Source: Mycobacterium gordonae
GTDB taxonomy: Bacteria > Actinomycetota > Actinomycetes > Mycobacteriales > Mycobacteriaceae
DNA: 64,000 bases
Direction of reading: 5' to 3'
Assembly: GCF_001417955.2 (NCBI RefSeq)
Contig: NZ_LKTM01000090.1
Span: forward strand, 1-64,000
The position numbers and the translations under genes are program-made. Positions 16,463 to 25,107 of the stretch are shown here, piece after piece. Position 1 is the stretch's first letter, and each line of letters begins with the position of its first letter. Under the pieces are notes generated by a model. That model saw only the letters and a program-made list of their open reading frames with translations, was not told the DNA's origin and did no database searches.

Positions 16463-16839
16463 CAGCCGATGCCCTGCAGGTGGGTGAGCTCGGGCACCGG
16501 CCGTCGACCGATCCGTATCCCGATCATGTCGATGCGGATCACTGCCCAGCGCTCATCCTGACCGGCCAGCCAGAGCCCGGCCAGCCGACGCAACCGGCGT
16601 ACCTTTGCTCCGGTCACTGCCTCGGCGAGGCCGCCGTACCCGTCTCCGCTGCGGGTTTTGACCTCGACGAAAACCACCGTGCGGCGGACTCTGTCGCACG
16701 CAATCAGGTCCAGTTCGCCGTATCGGCAACGCCAGTTGCGGCCGAGGACGGCCAGCCCGAGCCTGGTCAGATGATCGGCGGCCAGTTGTTCGCCCCACGC
16801 TCCCAGCTGGGCCCGCGTCATGGTTTTTTCGGTCGTCAT
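16462..16839 (-). CDS. YraN/UPF0102 family nuclease-fold protein
   Basis: A 125-residue protein of the UPF0102 family, the counterpart of Rv2898c. The restriction-endonuclease-like core is visible: GELDLIACDRVRRTVVFVEVK, with the E-D...E-V-K residues that coordinate metal in related nucleases, followed by KVRRLRRLAGLWLA. The activity is not established in mycobacteria. I used the ATG at 16839 (MTTEKTMTRAQLG), matching the Rv2898c start; the frame extends to 16881. It is the first gene of the yraN-comM-dprA unit. Confidence 0.88.
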   Translation of the reverse strand: MTTEKTMTRAQLGAWGEQLAADHLTRLGLAVLGRNWRCRYGELDLIACDRVRRTVVFVEVKTRSGDGYGGLAEAVTGAKVRRLRRLAGLWLAGQDERWAVIRIDMIGIRIGRRPVPELTHLQGIG

Positions 16840-16973
16840 GCCGCCTAAGCTGCCCGGGGGCGACGACACGGGCCGGCACACAACAGGCCCGCAGGCGCAA
16901 GGGCCTACCGGTTGTCCACAGTTACGCAGCTATCCCCAAGCAAGCCCCGATCACGCGATGGAGAACTCGAAAT

Positions 16974-17204
16974 CTAGGTCTTCTTGCTCGGGATGACGAT
17001 GACGACGATCAGCGTGAAGATGCTGAAGAACAACCCCAGGATCCCCCAGAACAGGGCGCTGCGTCCCTTCATCGACGCGACCACGGCGCAGATGACGGCC
17101 GCGATGACGCTGCCTATCGCGACGAAGATCCCCTTGATACCGCGCAGGATGAAGCCCGCGGCCTCGGGGTTGCTCTGCGCGGCTAACACCATTTCGTGCA
17201 GCAT
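16974..17204 (-). CDS. Small two-helix membrane protein
   Basis: A 76-residue protein with two hydrophobic segments (about 22-45, GIFVAIGSVIAAVICAVVAS, and 50-72, LFWGILGLFFSIFTLIVVIV) and a basic end (PSKKT). I do not recognise the family. It is supported as a real gene by a GAGGAG sequence 6 bases before the ATG and by a strongly hydrophobic, non-random composition in a 280-bp space between yraN and fdhD. It could be a small envelope or stress protein. Function unknown. Confidence 0.65.
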   Translation of the reverse strand: MLHEMVLAAQSNPEAAGFILRGIKGIFVAIGSVIAAVICAVVASMKGRSALFWGILGLFFSIFTLIVVIVIPSKKT

Positions 17205-17252
17205 GGCCGTCTCCTCACGTGGGTGGTTTCGAGCGGCTACCCGCGCCGGGCG

Positions 17253-18074
17253 TCACTTAACCCGGTCCGCCCGGCTGTAGACGTTCATCGAGTGCTCCCG
17301 CAGGAACGCCACCAGCGTGATCCCCGACTCCTCGGCCAGCGCGACGGCCAGCGATGACGGCGCCGAGACCGCGGCCAGCACCGGAATGCCGGCCATCAGC
17401 GCCTTCTGCGTCAATTCGAACGAGGCCCGCCCGCTGACCAGCAGCACCGTCGCGGCCAATGGCACCCGGCCGCGCTCCAGCGCCCATCCGATGACCTTGT
17501 CGACCGCGTTGTGCCGGCCGATGTCCTCGCGCACGGTCAGCATGGTCCCGTCCGCCGTGAACAGGGCGGCGGCGTGCAGACCTCCGGTCGCGGCGAAGAC
17601 CTTCTGGGCGGACCGAAGCTGATCGGGCATCGCCCGCAGTGCGGCCGCGCCGACGGTCACCGGATCGTCGCCGGGCGCGTGCCGGCTGATCAGCCGCACC
17701 GCCTCCAGCGACGCCTTGCCACACACCCCGCAGGACGACGTGGTGTAGAAGTTGCGCGTGACATCGAGATTGGGTGCTTCGACGCCGGGCGCCAGCGTCA
17801 CATCCAGCACGTTGTAGCTGTTGACGCCCTCGTCGTCGCGGCCCTCGCAGTAGCGGATCGCCAGCACGTCGTCGCGCTGCGCGATGATCCCCTCGGTGAG
17901 CAGAAACCCTTGCGCGAGTTCGAAATCCGAGCCCGGCGTCCGCATGGTGACGGTGGTCGGCATGCCGTTGAGGCGAATCTCGAGCGGCTCCTCGACAGCC
18001 AGGGTCTCCTGACGGGTGGTTTCGTGGGCGCCGGCCAGATGCTTGACCCGCCGCCGCGCGGTCAGGTGCCGCAC
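17253..18074 (-). CDS. fdhD: Formate dehydrogenase accessory sulfurtransferase FdhD
   Basis: FdhD transfers sulfur to the molybdenum bis-MGD cofactor, which formate dehydrogenases need for activity. The 273-residue protein matches Rv2899c along its length. The conserved CGVCG motif (about 113-117) carries the sulfur-transfer cysteines; GGLHAAALF and [15 protein letters not shown] follow. The start is a GTG. In H37Rv its neighbour is fdhF (Rv2900c), the formate dehydrogenase itself. Here that gene is absent and unrelated genes follow, so the client enzyme must be elsewhere in the genome or lost. Confidence 0.95.
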   Translation of the reverse strand: MRHLTARRRVKHLAGAHETTRQETLAVEEPLEIRLNGMPTTVTMRTPGSDFELAQGFLLTEGIIAQRDDVLAIRYCEGRDDEGVNSYNVLDVTLAPGVEAPNLDVTRNFYTTSSCGVCGKASLEAVRLISRHAPGDDPVTVGAAALRAMPDQLRSAQKVFAATGGLHAAALFTADGTMLTVREDIGRHNAVDKVIGWALERGRVPLAATVLLVSGRASFELTQKALMAGIPVLAAVSAPSSLAVALAEESGITLVAFLREHSMNVYSRADRVK

Positions 18075-18150
18075 CGGGTCTTCCCGCCCGACACCGCGGT
18101 CTCGGCTGTCACGGCCTCAACGTACCTCGACTGGGATCAGGAGGCCGGCG

Positions 18151-19143
18151 TCACACCGCTGACGCCAGCGACTCCAGCGCCTCCGCCGACGTGTGCGTCG
18201 GGTGCCAGCCGAGGTCGCGCTGGGCCCGGGTGGTGTCCATCACGACCGACGCGCGTGCCACATGCAGCCATTCCAGCAGCGATGGGACGAACGGCAGGTG
18301 GGAGATCGCCGCCGAGGCCGCCGAGGCCGCCGCCGCCGGAACCCGCACCGGCCGGCCACCCAGGGCCCTGGCGACATCGCTGATCGTCACCACCCCGTTG
18401 CCGGCGATGTTGTACGCACCCGGCGGGGCGGGGGCCACCGCCGCCAGCGCTATGGCGGCGGCGACGTCGTCGTGGTGTACCAGTTGCAGCGGCACACCCG
18501 GATCCGGGATCACCGGCTTGAGTTTCTGCAGCACCTTCGACACCGCCCGCAGCGGAGCGGGTAGCTGGTTCCACGGCATCGCATCGGCGAGGGCTGGTGC
18601 CTCGGGGCCGGTGACGATGCAGGGCCGCAGCACGAAGACGTCCAGGGGTGAACCCGCGGTGACCTCGGCGAGCACGGCTTCGCACGCCGATTTCTGCGCG
18701 GAGTAGTAGTGCTCGTCGGAACCCCGGGTGGGCACGTCCTCGGTCAGCGGCACCGGGTTGTCGGAGTGGTAGCCGTAGGCCGCGACCGAGGAGGTGTAGA
18801 CCAGACGGCGCGGCTGACCGGATGCCTGCTGCGCGGCCACGGTCGCCTCGAAGACGTTGCGGGTGCCCTGCAGGTTGACCCGTTCGCTCTCCTCGCGCGA
18901 TCCCATGACGATGAAGGCCAGGTGGACCACGACGTCGGCGTCGGCGACCAGCGCGTCGACGGCCTCCCGGTCCAGGATGTCGCCCTGCAGGTAGGTCGTC
19001 TTGGTCCAGCCGCGCGACAGCGGATCGAACGGCCGGCGTGCCATCCCGATGATTGTGCTGACCGCAGGCTCGCGCTCGAGGGCCGTGACGGCCGAGATGC
19101 CGATCTCTCCGGTCGGGCCGGTAACGGCGACAGTAATTCCCAT
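18151..19143 (-). CDS. NAD-dependent epimerase/dehydratase (extended SDR)
   Basis: An extended short-chain dehydrogenase of about 330 residues. The Rossmann start is VAVTGPTGEIG (a TGxxGxxG motif), Asp63-like residues close the nucleotide site (GDILDREA), and the catalytic pair is the YYSAQK stretch (YxxxK) near residue 150, with SSVAAYG before it. The C-terminal part is shaped for substrate binding (LQLVHHDDVAAAI). Substrates are usually nucleotide sugars or modified steroids; none can be named here. I chose the ATG at 19143, directly before the Rossmann strand, with GGAAG about 10 bases upstream. It is transcribed away from the WS/DGAT gene and is not part of the H37Rv gene order here. Confidence 0.82.
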   Translation of the reverse strand: MGITVAVTGPTGEIGISAVTALEREPAVSTIIGMARRPFDPLSRGWTKTTYLQGDILDREAVDALVADADVVVHLAFIVMGSREESERVNLQGTRNVFEATVAAQQASGQPRRLVYTSSVAAYGYHSDNPVPLTEDVPTRGSDEHYYSAQKSACEAVLAEVTAGSPLDVFVLRPCIVTGPEAPALADAMPWNQLPAPLRAVSKVLQKLKPVIPDPGVPLQLVHHDDVAAAIALAAVAPAPPGAYNIAGNGVVTISDVARALGGRPVRVPAAAASAASAAISHLPFVPSLLEWLHVARASVVMDTTRAQRDLGWHPTHTSAEALESLASAV

Positions 19144-19270
19144 TTGAACGAAACTTCCCAGAGCCGTCACCGGCCAAACGGAAAAAGTCGTAGGTCACAG
19201 ATGTGTGCGAACTGCGGCAGATGGTTATTCATAGCGCGTTCACATCGGGCATCCCGGCGAAAGAGGAACC

Positions 19271-20629
19271 ATGCAGCTGATAGCACCGGCCGACTCCATG
19301 TTCCTGGTCGGCGAATCGCGCGAACACCCCATGCACGTGGGCGCTCTGCAGCTGTTCAAGCCACCGGAAGGCGCCGACGACGACTTCGTGACCGAGGCTT
19401 ACGAGTCCATGCTGCGGTGCACCGACGTCCAACCCACGTTCCGCAAGCACCCGGCGTTTTTCGGGCCCGTCACCAACCTCGCGTGGTCGCATCAGCGCGA
19501 GGTCGAACTCGACTACCACTTCCGGCGCTCCGCACTGCCGCGGCCGGGTCGGGTCCGCGAGTTGCTCGAACTGGCGTCGCGGCTGCACGGCAGCCTGCTC
19601 GACCGCCACCGGCCGCTGTGGGAGGCGCACCTGGTGGAGGGCCTCAACGACGGGCGCTACGCGGTGTACACCAAGTTCCACCATTCGCTGATGGACGGCG
19701 TGTCCGCCTTGCGGTTGATGCAACGCGCTTTCACCGACAATCCGGACGACGACGAGGTGCGGGTGCCCTGGGAGCTCAAGCCACGCCATCGCCCCGGAGG
19801 CGGTCAGAAGTCGTCGCCGCTGGACGCGCTGACCGACACCGTGCGATCGACCGCCGCCCTCGCGCCGTCCACCTTGTCACTGGCCCGAGCGGCCCTACTG
19901 GAACAGCAGCTGACGTTTCCCTTCCGGGCGCCCAAGACGATGTTCAACGTCCGGATCGGCGGCGCCCGCCGCATCGCCGCCCAGTCGTGGCCGCTGGAAC
20001 GGATCTTCGCGGTGAAGGATGCGGCAAACGCGTCTTTCAACGACGTCGTGCTGGCCATGTCAGCCGGTGCACTCCGCACCTACCTGATCGAACAGAACGC
20101 GCTGCCGGACACGCCACTGATCGCGATGGTTCCGGTGAGCCTGCGCAAGGAAGGCGAAGCCGAAACCGGCGGCAACTCGGTGGGAACCGTGTTGTGCAAC
20201 CTGAACACCCACATCGAAGACGCGGGCAAGCGCATCCAGGGCATCAGCTCGTCGATGAGCGAGCAGAAAGAGGTGTTCAACCAGCTGCCCAAGGTTCAGC
20301 AGCTCGCGCTGTCCGCCTTCATGACCGGTGGTCTGTTCCTCGGACTTATCCCCGGTTTCATTCGCACCGCCCCGCCACCGTTCAACATCGTGATCTCCAA
20401 CGTGCCCGGTTCCAAAGAGCCGCTGTACTGGCGGGGGGCGCAGATGGTCGGCAACTACCCGCTGTCGATTACCTTGGACGGTCAGGCGATGAACATCACG
20501 GTGACCAACAACGCCGAGAATCTCGACTTCGGACTTGTCGGCGCCAGAGGCAGTGTGCCGCACCTGCAACGCATGCTGAGTCACCTGGAGACGTCTCTGA
20601 AAGATCTCGAACGCGCCGTCGGCGTGTGA
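19271..20629 (+). CDS. WS/DGAT family O-acyltransferase (triacylglycerol/wax ester synthase)
   Basis: A 452-residue member of the bacterial wax ester synthase/diacylglycerol acyltransferase family. These enzymes esterify fatty alcohols or diacylglycerol with acyl-CoA to make storage lipid. The active-site motif HHSLMDG (His137-His138...Asp142) is intact. Other family blocks are present: PLWEAHLVEGL at about residue 115, NDVVLAMSAGALR and NIVISNVPGS. Mycobacteria carry many such genes; this one is not at this place in H37Rv. A ribosome binding site AGAGGAA precedes the ATG. It is divergent from the epimerase and about 57 bp upstream of the ANTAR regulator, so the two plus-strand genes may be co-transcribed. 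Confidence 0.9.
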   Translation: MQLIAPADSMFLVGESREHPMHVGALQLFKPPEGADDDFVTEAYESMLRCTDVQPTFRKHPAFFGPVTNLAWSHQREVELDYHFRRSALPRPGRVRELLELASRLHGSLLDRHRPLWEAHLVEGLNDGRYAVYTKFHHSLMDGVSALRLMQRAFTDNPDDDEVRVPWELKPRHRPGGGQKSSPLDALTDTVRSTAALAPSTLSLARAALLEQQLTFPFRAPKTMFNVRIGGARRIAAQSWPLERIFAVKDAANASFNDVVLAMSAGALRTYLIEQNALPDTPLIAMVPVSLRKEGEAETGGNSVGTVLCNLNTHIEDAGKRIQGISSSMSEQKEVFNQLPKVQQLALSAFMTGGLFLGLIPGFIRTAPPPFNIVISNVPGSKEPLYWRGAQMVGNYPLSITLDGQAMNITVTNNAENLDFGLVGARGSVPHLQRMLSHLETSLKDLERAVGV

Positions 20630-20686
20630 GGCCGCGCGGGGTCCCGCTACTCTACGGCCATAGCAGCGCCGAAGGGAGGAAGCGAC

Positions 20687-21439
20687 GTGGCCGACGAACC
20701 CACCGCCGCGAGTGCAGCACCGGGTGCACTCACGGCTGACCCGGCAACGGTTTTCGCCGCCCTTGCCGAGATCATCTACCAGGGTTCGGATGCGACCCAG
20801 ATGTATGCCGCGATCTGTGTGGCGGCCACCCTGGTGGTCCCGGGTTGTGACCACGCCAGCCTGCTGGTCAAGCGCGACGACCGCTACGTCACCGTCGGCG
20901 CCAGTTCGCGGCTCGCCCACCGTGTCGACGACCTCGAACGCCGTTCCGGTGACGGCCCCTGCATCGATGCGATCGAGGAAGAAACGCCGCAGGTCGAGCC
21001 GGACCTGACCAAGCCGAACCAGTGGCCACATTTCGCCGCCCGCCTGGTCGAGGAGACACCGGTGCGCGGTGCCATGGGGTTCCGGCTGCTGATCGACAAG
21101 CGCAAGGGCGCCGCACTGAACCTGTTCAGCGAAAAGCCCAACGTCTTCGACTCGGAGGCCGCGGGCCGGGCCGCGGTGCTGGCCTCCTTCGCCAGCGTCG
21201 CCATCAACGCCATCGCGCACGGCGAGGACGCCACCAGCCTGCGCCGGGGGCTGCTGAGCAACCGGGAGATCGGCAAGGCCGTCGGCATGCTGATGATGCT
21301 GCACGACATGAACGAGGACGACGCCTTCGATCTGCTGCGCCGCCACTCGCAGGGCCTGAACATCAAGCTCGCCGACGTCGCCCGCAAGGTCATCGAGTCC
21401 CGCGGCAACCTGCCGGACTCCGAAGAGGACGCGTCCTAG
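20687..21439 (+). CDS. GAF-ANTAR domain regulator
   Basis: A 250-residue cytoplasmic regulator. The N-terminal two-thirds form a GAF sensor domain (about 20-170, VVPGCDHASLLVKRD through FASVAINAI). The C-terminus is an ANTAR RNA-binding domain (about 180-245) with the typical LLSNREIGKAVGMLM and DAFDLLRRHSQ. ANTAR proteins bind paired hexaloop hairpins in mRNA leaders and prevent termination, with the GAF domain probably responding to a ligand or redox state. The GTG start has GGGAGGAA upstream. I did not find a convincing two-hexaloop hairpin nearby, so its target may lie elsewhere. A possible promoter (TACTCT, about 40 bp upstream) would separate it from the acyltransferase. Confidence 0.9.
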   Translation: MADEPTAASAAPGALTADPATVFAALAEIIYQGSDATQMYAAICVAATLVVPGCDHASLLVKRDDRYVTVGASSRLAHRVDDLERRSGDGPCIDAIEEETPQVEPDLTKPNQWPHFAARLVEETPVRGAMGFRLLIDKRKGAALNLFSEKPNVFDSEAAGRAAVLASFASVAINAIAHGEDATSLRRGLLSNREIGKAVGMLMMLHDMNEDDAFDLLRRHSQGLNIKLADVARKVIESRGNLPDSEEDAS

Positions 21440-21447
21440 CCGGGCCG

Positions 21448-21753
21448 CTATTCGGGCAGCCGCAATTCGGGCTTCTCGACCTCTTCGATGTTGACGTCTT
21501 TGAACGTGACCACCCGCACCTGCTTGACGAAGCGGGCCGGCCGGTACATGTCCCACACCCACGCGTCGGCCAGCCGCAGTTCGAAATACACTTCGCCGTC
21601 GGCGTTGCGCGGCACCATCTCCACGCTGTTGGCGAGATAGAAGCGACGCTCGGTCTCCACGACATAGCTGAACTGACCGACGATGTCTTTGTATTCGCGG
21701 TACAGCGAGAGCTCCATCTCGGTTTCGTACTTCTCGAGATCCTCTGCACTCAT
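21448..21753 (-). CDS. DUF2469 family protein (Rv2901c orthologue)
   Basis: A 101-residue acidic protein, near identical in layout to Rv2901c: MSAEDLEKYETEMELSLYRE at the start and VEKPELRLPE at the end. It is conserved throughout the actinobacteria and almost always lies next to rnhB and lepB, as here. No molecular function is established. The ATG was chosen to match the orthologue; the upstream extension overlaps rnhB. It converges on the ANTAR gene with 8 bp between stops. Confidence 0.9.
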   Translation of the reverse strand: MSAEDLEKYETEMELSLYREYKDIVGQFSYVVETERRFYLANSVEMVPRNADGEVYFELRLADAWVWDMYRPARFVKQVRVVTFKDVNIEEVEKPELRLPE

Positions 21754-21796
21754 CAGTTCAGACGTCCTTCTCCCGGAGCTGCTGCCCCATCTTCTC

Positions 21797-22510
21797 TCAA
21801 CGGAAATCGCCGCCATCGCCCGGGCACTCGGCCACGAACTCGGCCGTGCCGCCGGTCGCGACCCGCCGCACGTTGATGAACGAATACCGGTGCTGCGGGC
21901 ATGGACCCAGCTGGGCCAGCGCGCGGCTGTGCGCGGGCGTGCTGTAGCCCTTGTGGTCGGCGAAGCCGTAGCCGGGGTGCTCGGCGTCCATGGCGACCAT
22001 CAACCTGTCCCGGCTGACTTTCGCCAGCACGCTGGCCGCGGCGATACAGGCGGCCGCCGCGTCACCACCGATCACCGGCAGCGACGGGACCGACAGGCCG
22101 GGTACCCGGAAGCCGTCGCTCAGGACGTATCCCGGCCGCAACGACAGACCGGCCACCGCGCGCCGCATGCCCTCGATGTTGGCCACGTGCACACCGCGGC
22201 GGTCCACCTCGGTCGACGGGATGAACACCACGTGATAGGCCAGCGCGTACCGGCGGATCAGCGGGAACAGCTTCTCCCGGGCCTTTTCGGTCAGCTTCTT
22301 CGAATCATCAAGAGCAGCAAGGCTTTCCAGACGTCCAGGGCCCAGCACGCAGGCCGCCACGACCAGCGGCCCGGCGCAGGCCCCGCGGCCCACTTCGTCC
22401 ACTCCGGCGACGGGGCCCAGACCATTGCGGTAGAGCGCCGATTCCAGGGTGCGCAGCCCTCCGGACTTGCGAATCACCGTGCGGGGCGGCCAGGTGGTGG
22501 CCATGGTCAC
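21797..22510 (-). CDS. rnhB: Ribonuclease HII
   Basis: RNase HII cuts RNA in RNA-DNA hybrids and starts removal of misincorporated ribonucleotides. The 237-residue protein has the catalytic acid motif [13 protein letters not shown], and DSKKL, plus the C-terminal [11 protein letters not shown]. It is shorter than the M. tuberculosis protein (264) because the poorly conserved C-terminal tail is reduced. The GTG at 22510 overlaps the lepB stop as GTGA; an ATG two codons later (22504) matches the M. tuberculosis start equally well. It is coupled to lepB. Confidence 0.95.
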   Translation of the reverse strand: MTMATTWPPRTVIRKSGGLRTLESALYRNGLGPVAGVDEVGRGACAGPLVVAACVLGPGRLESLAALDDSKKLTEKAREKLFPLIRRYALAYHVVFIPSTEVDRRGVHVANIEGMRRAVAGLSLRPGYVLSDGFRVPGLSVPSLPVIGGDAAAACIAAASVLAKVSRDRLMVAMDAEHPGYGFADHKGYSTPAHSRALAQLGPCPQHRYSFINVRRVATGGTAEFVAECPGDGGDFR

Positions 22511-23361
22511 TGACCCTGCTGGGGGTCAATCGAACCCACACCACCCCATCGCTTCGGCGGCCACACGATGAACCTGGCCTTGCCGATGACATTGGCGACC
22601 GGCACGGTGCCCGCCGTCGGGTCACCGGTGCACTGCATCGGGCAGTGCGCGCGCGAATCCGCCGAGTGGGTCCGGTTGTCGCCCATTACCCACAGCCGCC
22701 CCTCCGGCACCTTGACAGGGCCGAACTCGCTGCCCAGGCAGGGATAGACCGACGGATCGGCCATCATGGTGGACGGGTCCAGGTACGGCTCCTTCACCGG
22801 CTTGCCATTGACCGTCAGGCCGGTATCCGCGCGGCAGGCCACCGTCTGCCCACCGACCGCGATCACCCGCTTGACCAGGTCGTTCTCGTCGGGCGGTACG
22901 AAACCGATGAAGGACAGCACGTTCTGGGCCCAGCGCAGCGCGGTGTTGGGCGAACGGATCGACTTGTAGCCGATATTCCACGACGGTGGTCCCTTGAAGA
23001 CGATGACGTCACCCGGTTTCGGAGAGCTGAACCGGTAGGTCAGTTTGTCGACCATGATGCGGTCGCCGACACACGTGGAGCAGCCGTGCAGGGTGGGTTC
23101 CATCGACTCGGACGGAATCAGGTACGGACGCGCGACGAACGTCAGCATCACGTAGTAGAGAACGATCGCGACGACCGCGAGCGTGGTCAACTCCCGCAGC
23201 GTCGACCGCTTCTCGGGCTTTTCCTTCTTGCCCTTCGGCTTGGGATCCGAGTCGGTCCCGCCCGACGTGTCGGTCTTCGGCACCGTCGACTCCGACTTGC
23301 CGGCGTCCGGCTGGCGCTCCGAGGGTGAGTCCTCCGGAGGGGAATCCTCAGTGTCAGTCAC
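22507..23361 (-). CDS. lepB: Signal peptidase I
   Basis: LepB cleaves Sec and Tat signal peptides on the outer face of the inner membrane. It has 284 residues: a long polar cytoplasmic N-terminus (about 1-52, Ser/Pro/Lys-rich), one transmembrane helix (about 58-76), then the catalytic domain. The Ser-Lys dyad is Ser86 ([10 protein letters not shown]) and Lys164 ([10 protein letters not shown]). The C-terminal box [11 protein letters not shown] is intact. The start is a GTG with no Shine-Dalgarno but a -10 hexamer exactly positioned for a leaderless transcript (next entry). Confidence 0.96.
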   Translation of the reverse strand: MTDTEDSPPEDSPSERQPDAGKSESTVPKTDTSGGTDSDPKPKGKKEKPEKRSTLRELTTLAVVAIVLYYVMLTFVARPYLIPSESMEPTLHGCSTCVGDRIMVDKLTYRFSSPKPGDVIVFKGPPSWNIGYKSIRSPNTALRWAQNVLSFIGFVPPDENDLVKRVIAVGGQTVACRADTGLTVNGKPVKEPYLDPSTMMADPSVYPCLGSEFGPVKVPEGRLWVMGDNRTHSADSRAHCPMQCTGDPTAGTVPVANVIGKARFIVWPPKRWGGVGSIDPQQGQ

Positions 23362-23373
23362 GAGATCAGCGTA
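23362..23373 (-). promoter_or_regulatory. Leaderless promoter of lepB
   Basis: On the minus strand TACGCT (23373 to 23368) matches TANNNT and ends 6 bases before the GTG start. Transcription would begin at or next to the start codon, which explains the missing ribosome binding site. Leaderless mRNAs are common in mycobacteria. Confidence 0.6.
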
Positions 23374-23418
23374 GCCAGCACAGGGCGTACGGCTGTGGAC
23401 GCCGGGTCGCGACCGCGG

Positions 23419-23760
23419 TCAGCGCTTTTCCTTGATCTTGGCCTTCTTGCCGCGGAGCTCACGCAGGTAGTACAGCTTGGCGCGGCGGACGTCGCCACGG
23501 GTGACCACCTCGATGTGGTCGATGTTTGGCGAGTGGACCGGGAAGGTCCGCTCGACACCGACGCCATAGCTCTCCTTGCGCACGGTGAACGTCTCGCGGA
23601 TGCCGCCACCCTGCCGACGGATCACCACGCCCTTGAAGACCTGGATGCGCTCCTTGGCGCCCTCGATCACCTTGACGTGCACGTTGATGGTGTCGCCCGG
23701 GTTGAAGGCGGGGATGTCGTCGCGCAGCGACGCCTGGTCGACGAAGTCCAGCCTGTTCAT
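23419..23760 (-). CDS. rplS: 50S ribosomal protein L19
   Basis: L19 lies at the interface of the ribosomal subunits. The 113-residue protein has the same length as in M. tuberculosis. It begins with [18 protein letters not shown] and shows [13 protein letters not shown] and [14 protein letters not shown], which are diagnostic for L19, and the basic C-terminus ([13 protein letters not shown]). It is transcribed toward lepB with a 57-bp gap. Upstream is a long leader region. Confidence 0.97.
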   Translation of the reverse strand: MNRLDFVDQASLRDDIPAFNPGDTINVHVKVIEGAKERIQVFKGVVIRRQGGGIRETFTVRKESYGVGVERTFPVHSPNIDHIEVVTRGDVRRAKLYYLRELRGKKAKIKEKR

Positions 23761-24141
23761 TGGAAAGACACTTCCTCGGGGTCGCGGCTTCGCGAGCCGC
23801 GCGCACGCAGGCGTGCGACGGTCACCAAGCCGATGGTTAGGGCTTCTTGGGTGTACCTCTCAGCAGGCGGTAGGCACCCGGCCCGCCGACAACCGCTGAA
23901 AGACAACTGGCCAATTGTGCCAGACGGGGCGCATGCAGTGAAAATCACAGGAAACTGTAGTGGTTCGCGCCCGCCCTAAACCGCCTGCAAGTGGTACATA
24001 TAGCTGGGGTCGAACCGCGCGGATCCGAACCCTTGCCAAGGACCCGCCGAGCCGCATTCCCGGGGCAGCTGACTCGGAAATGCGCCGCGGCCCGCCCCGA
24101 ACGGATGCCTTGAAGAAGCCCGAGGATGCCGAAGGAGTGCC
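23761..24141. promoter_or_regulatory. Leader and promoter region between rplS and lppW
   Basis: No gene is visible in these 381 bp. Next to the rplS start there are two GC-rich stem-loops: GCGGCT-N5-AGCCGC (23784-23800), and CGCACGC/GCGTGCG immediately after. They would lie in the rplS leader. At 23911-23930 is the element CCAATTGTGCCAGACGGGGC, which recurs upstream of rpsP and on the minus strand reads with a CACAAT -10-like hexamer. The plus-strand promoter of lppW must also be here, near the AT-rich CATATAG (about 23995-24005). Confidence 0.5.
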
Positions 24142-25101
24142 ATGCGAGCCCGGCCGCTGACGTTGCTTTCCGCCCTGGCGGCGGCGGCGTTGGTGGTGGC
24201 CGCCGGTTGCGAGGCGACGGTGCACGCGAAGGCGTTCAGCTACTCGACGGACCGGACCGCGGCTCAGCCCCAGCCACAGCCTCAGCAGCAGCTGGTCGAG
24301 CTGCTGCTGCGCTCCATCACCCCGACCGGACAGCCGATGGCGCTGCCGACCACCCTGGCCGCGGGCGGGCTGACCGGCGTGCAGGCACGCATCAAGCAGG
24401 CCACCGACCAGGCCGCGGCGAGCGGCGCGACCCTCGCGGTGGCCATCCTCGACCGCGCCACACACGAGCTGGTCTCCAACGGCAACAGCCAGATCATCGC
24501 CACGGCGTCGGTGGCCAAGCTGTTCATCGCCGATGATCTGCTGCTGCGCGAGGCCGAAGGCAGGTCGGTGCTCTCCCCCGACGACCGCCAGTCGCTGGAC
24601 GTGATGTTGCAGTCGTCCGATGACGGCGCGGCAGAGCGTTTCTGGGGCCAGGACGGCGGCGACTCCATCATCACGCAGGTGGCGAGCCGGTACGGGCTGA
24701 CGTCGACGGCGCCGCCCAGCGACGGGCGGTGGTGGAACACCATCAGTTCGGCGCCCGACCTGATCCGCTACTACGAAATGCTGCTCGACGGGTCGGGCGG
24801 ACTGCCCGTGGAGCGGGCCCGGCTGATCGTCAACGACCTGGCCAAGTCGACCCCGACGGGAGTCGACGGCTACCCTCAGCGGTTCGGCATTCCCGAGGGG
24901 CTGTATGCCGAACCGGTTGCGGTGAAGCAAGGTTGGATGTGTTGCATCGGCGCCGACTGGATGCATCTGTCGACCGGCGTGATCGGCAAAGACCGTCGCT
25001 ACATCATGGTGATCGAGTCGCTGCAGCCCTCCGACGACGCAACGGCACGTGAGACGATCACCCAGGCCGTCAAGACGATCTTCCCCAACGGCCGCATCTA
25101 G
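24142..25101 (+). CDS. lppW: Lipoprotein with beta-lactamase-like fold
   Basis: A 319-residue lipoprotein, the counterpart of Rv2905. The signal peptide ends in the lipobox VVAAGC, with Cys23 to be acylated, so the protein is anchored in the outer leaflet of the inner membrane. The body has the order of serine-beta-lactamase-like motifs: SVAK (Ser123, Lys126, the SxxK motif), SSDDGAAERFW (an SDN-like motif near residue 156), and VKQGW in place of KTG. Because the last motif is altered, penicillin-binding or hydrolytic activity is uncertain. The role is unknown. The ATG has GAAGGAG 3 bases upstream. Confidence 0.88.
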   Translation: MRARPLTLLSALAAAALVVAAGCEATVHAKAFSYSTDRTAAQPQPQPQQQLVELLLRSITPTGQPMALPTTLAAGGLTGVQARIKQATDQAAASGATLAVAILDRATHELVSNGNSQIIATASVAKLFIADDLLLREAEGRSVLSPDDRQSLDVMLQSSDDGAAERFWGQDGGDSIITQVASRYGLTSTAPPSDGRWWNTISSAPDLIRYYEMLLDGSGGLPVERARLIVNDLAKSTPTGVDGYPQRFGIPEGLYAEPVAVKQGWMCCIGADWMHLSTGVIGKDRRYIMVIESLQPSDDATARETITQAVKTIFPNGRI

Positions 25102-25107
25102 TTCTGG

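Noticed and set aside
16912..16920. TTGTCCACA, a DnaA-box-like 9-mer
   Set aside because: A single box without AT-rich DNA or further boxes. It occurs by chance, and oriC in mycobacteria lies at dnaA-dnaN.
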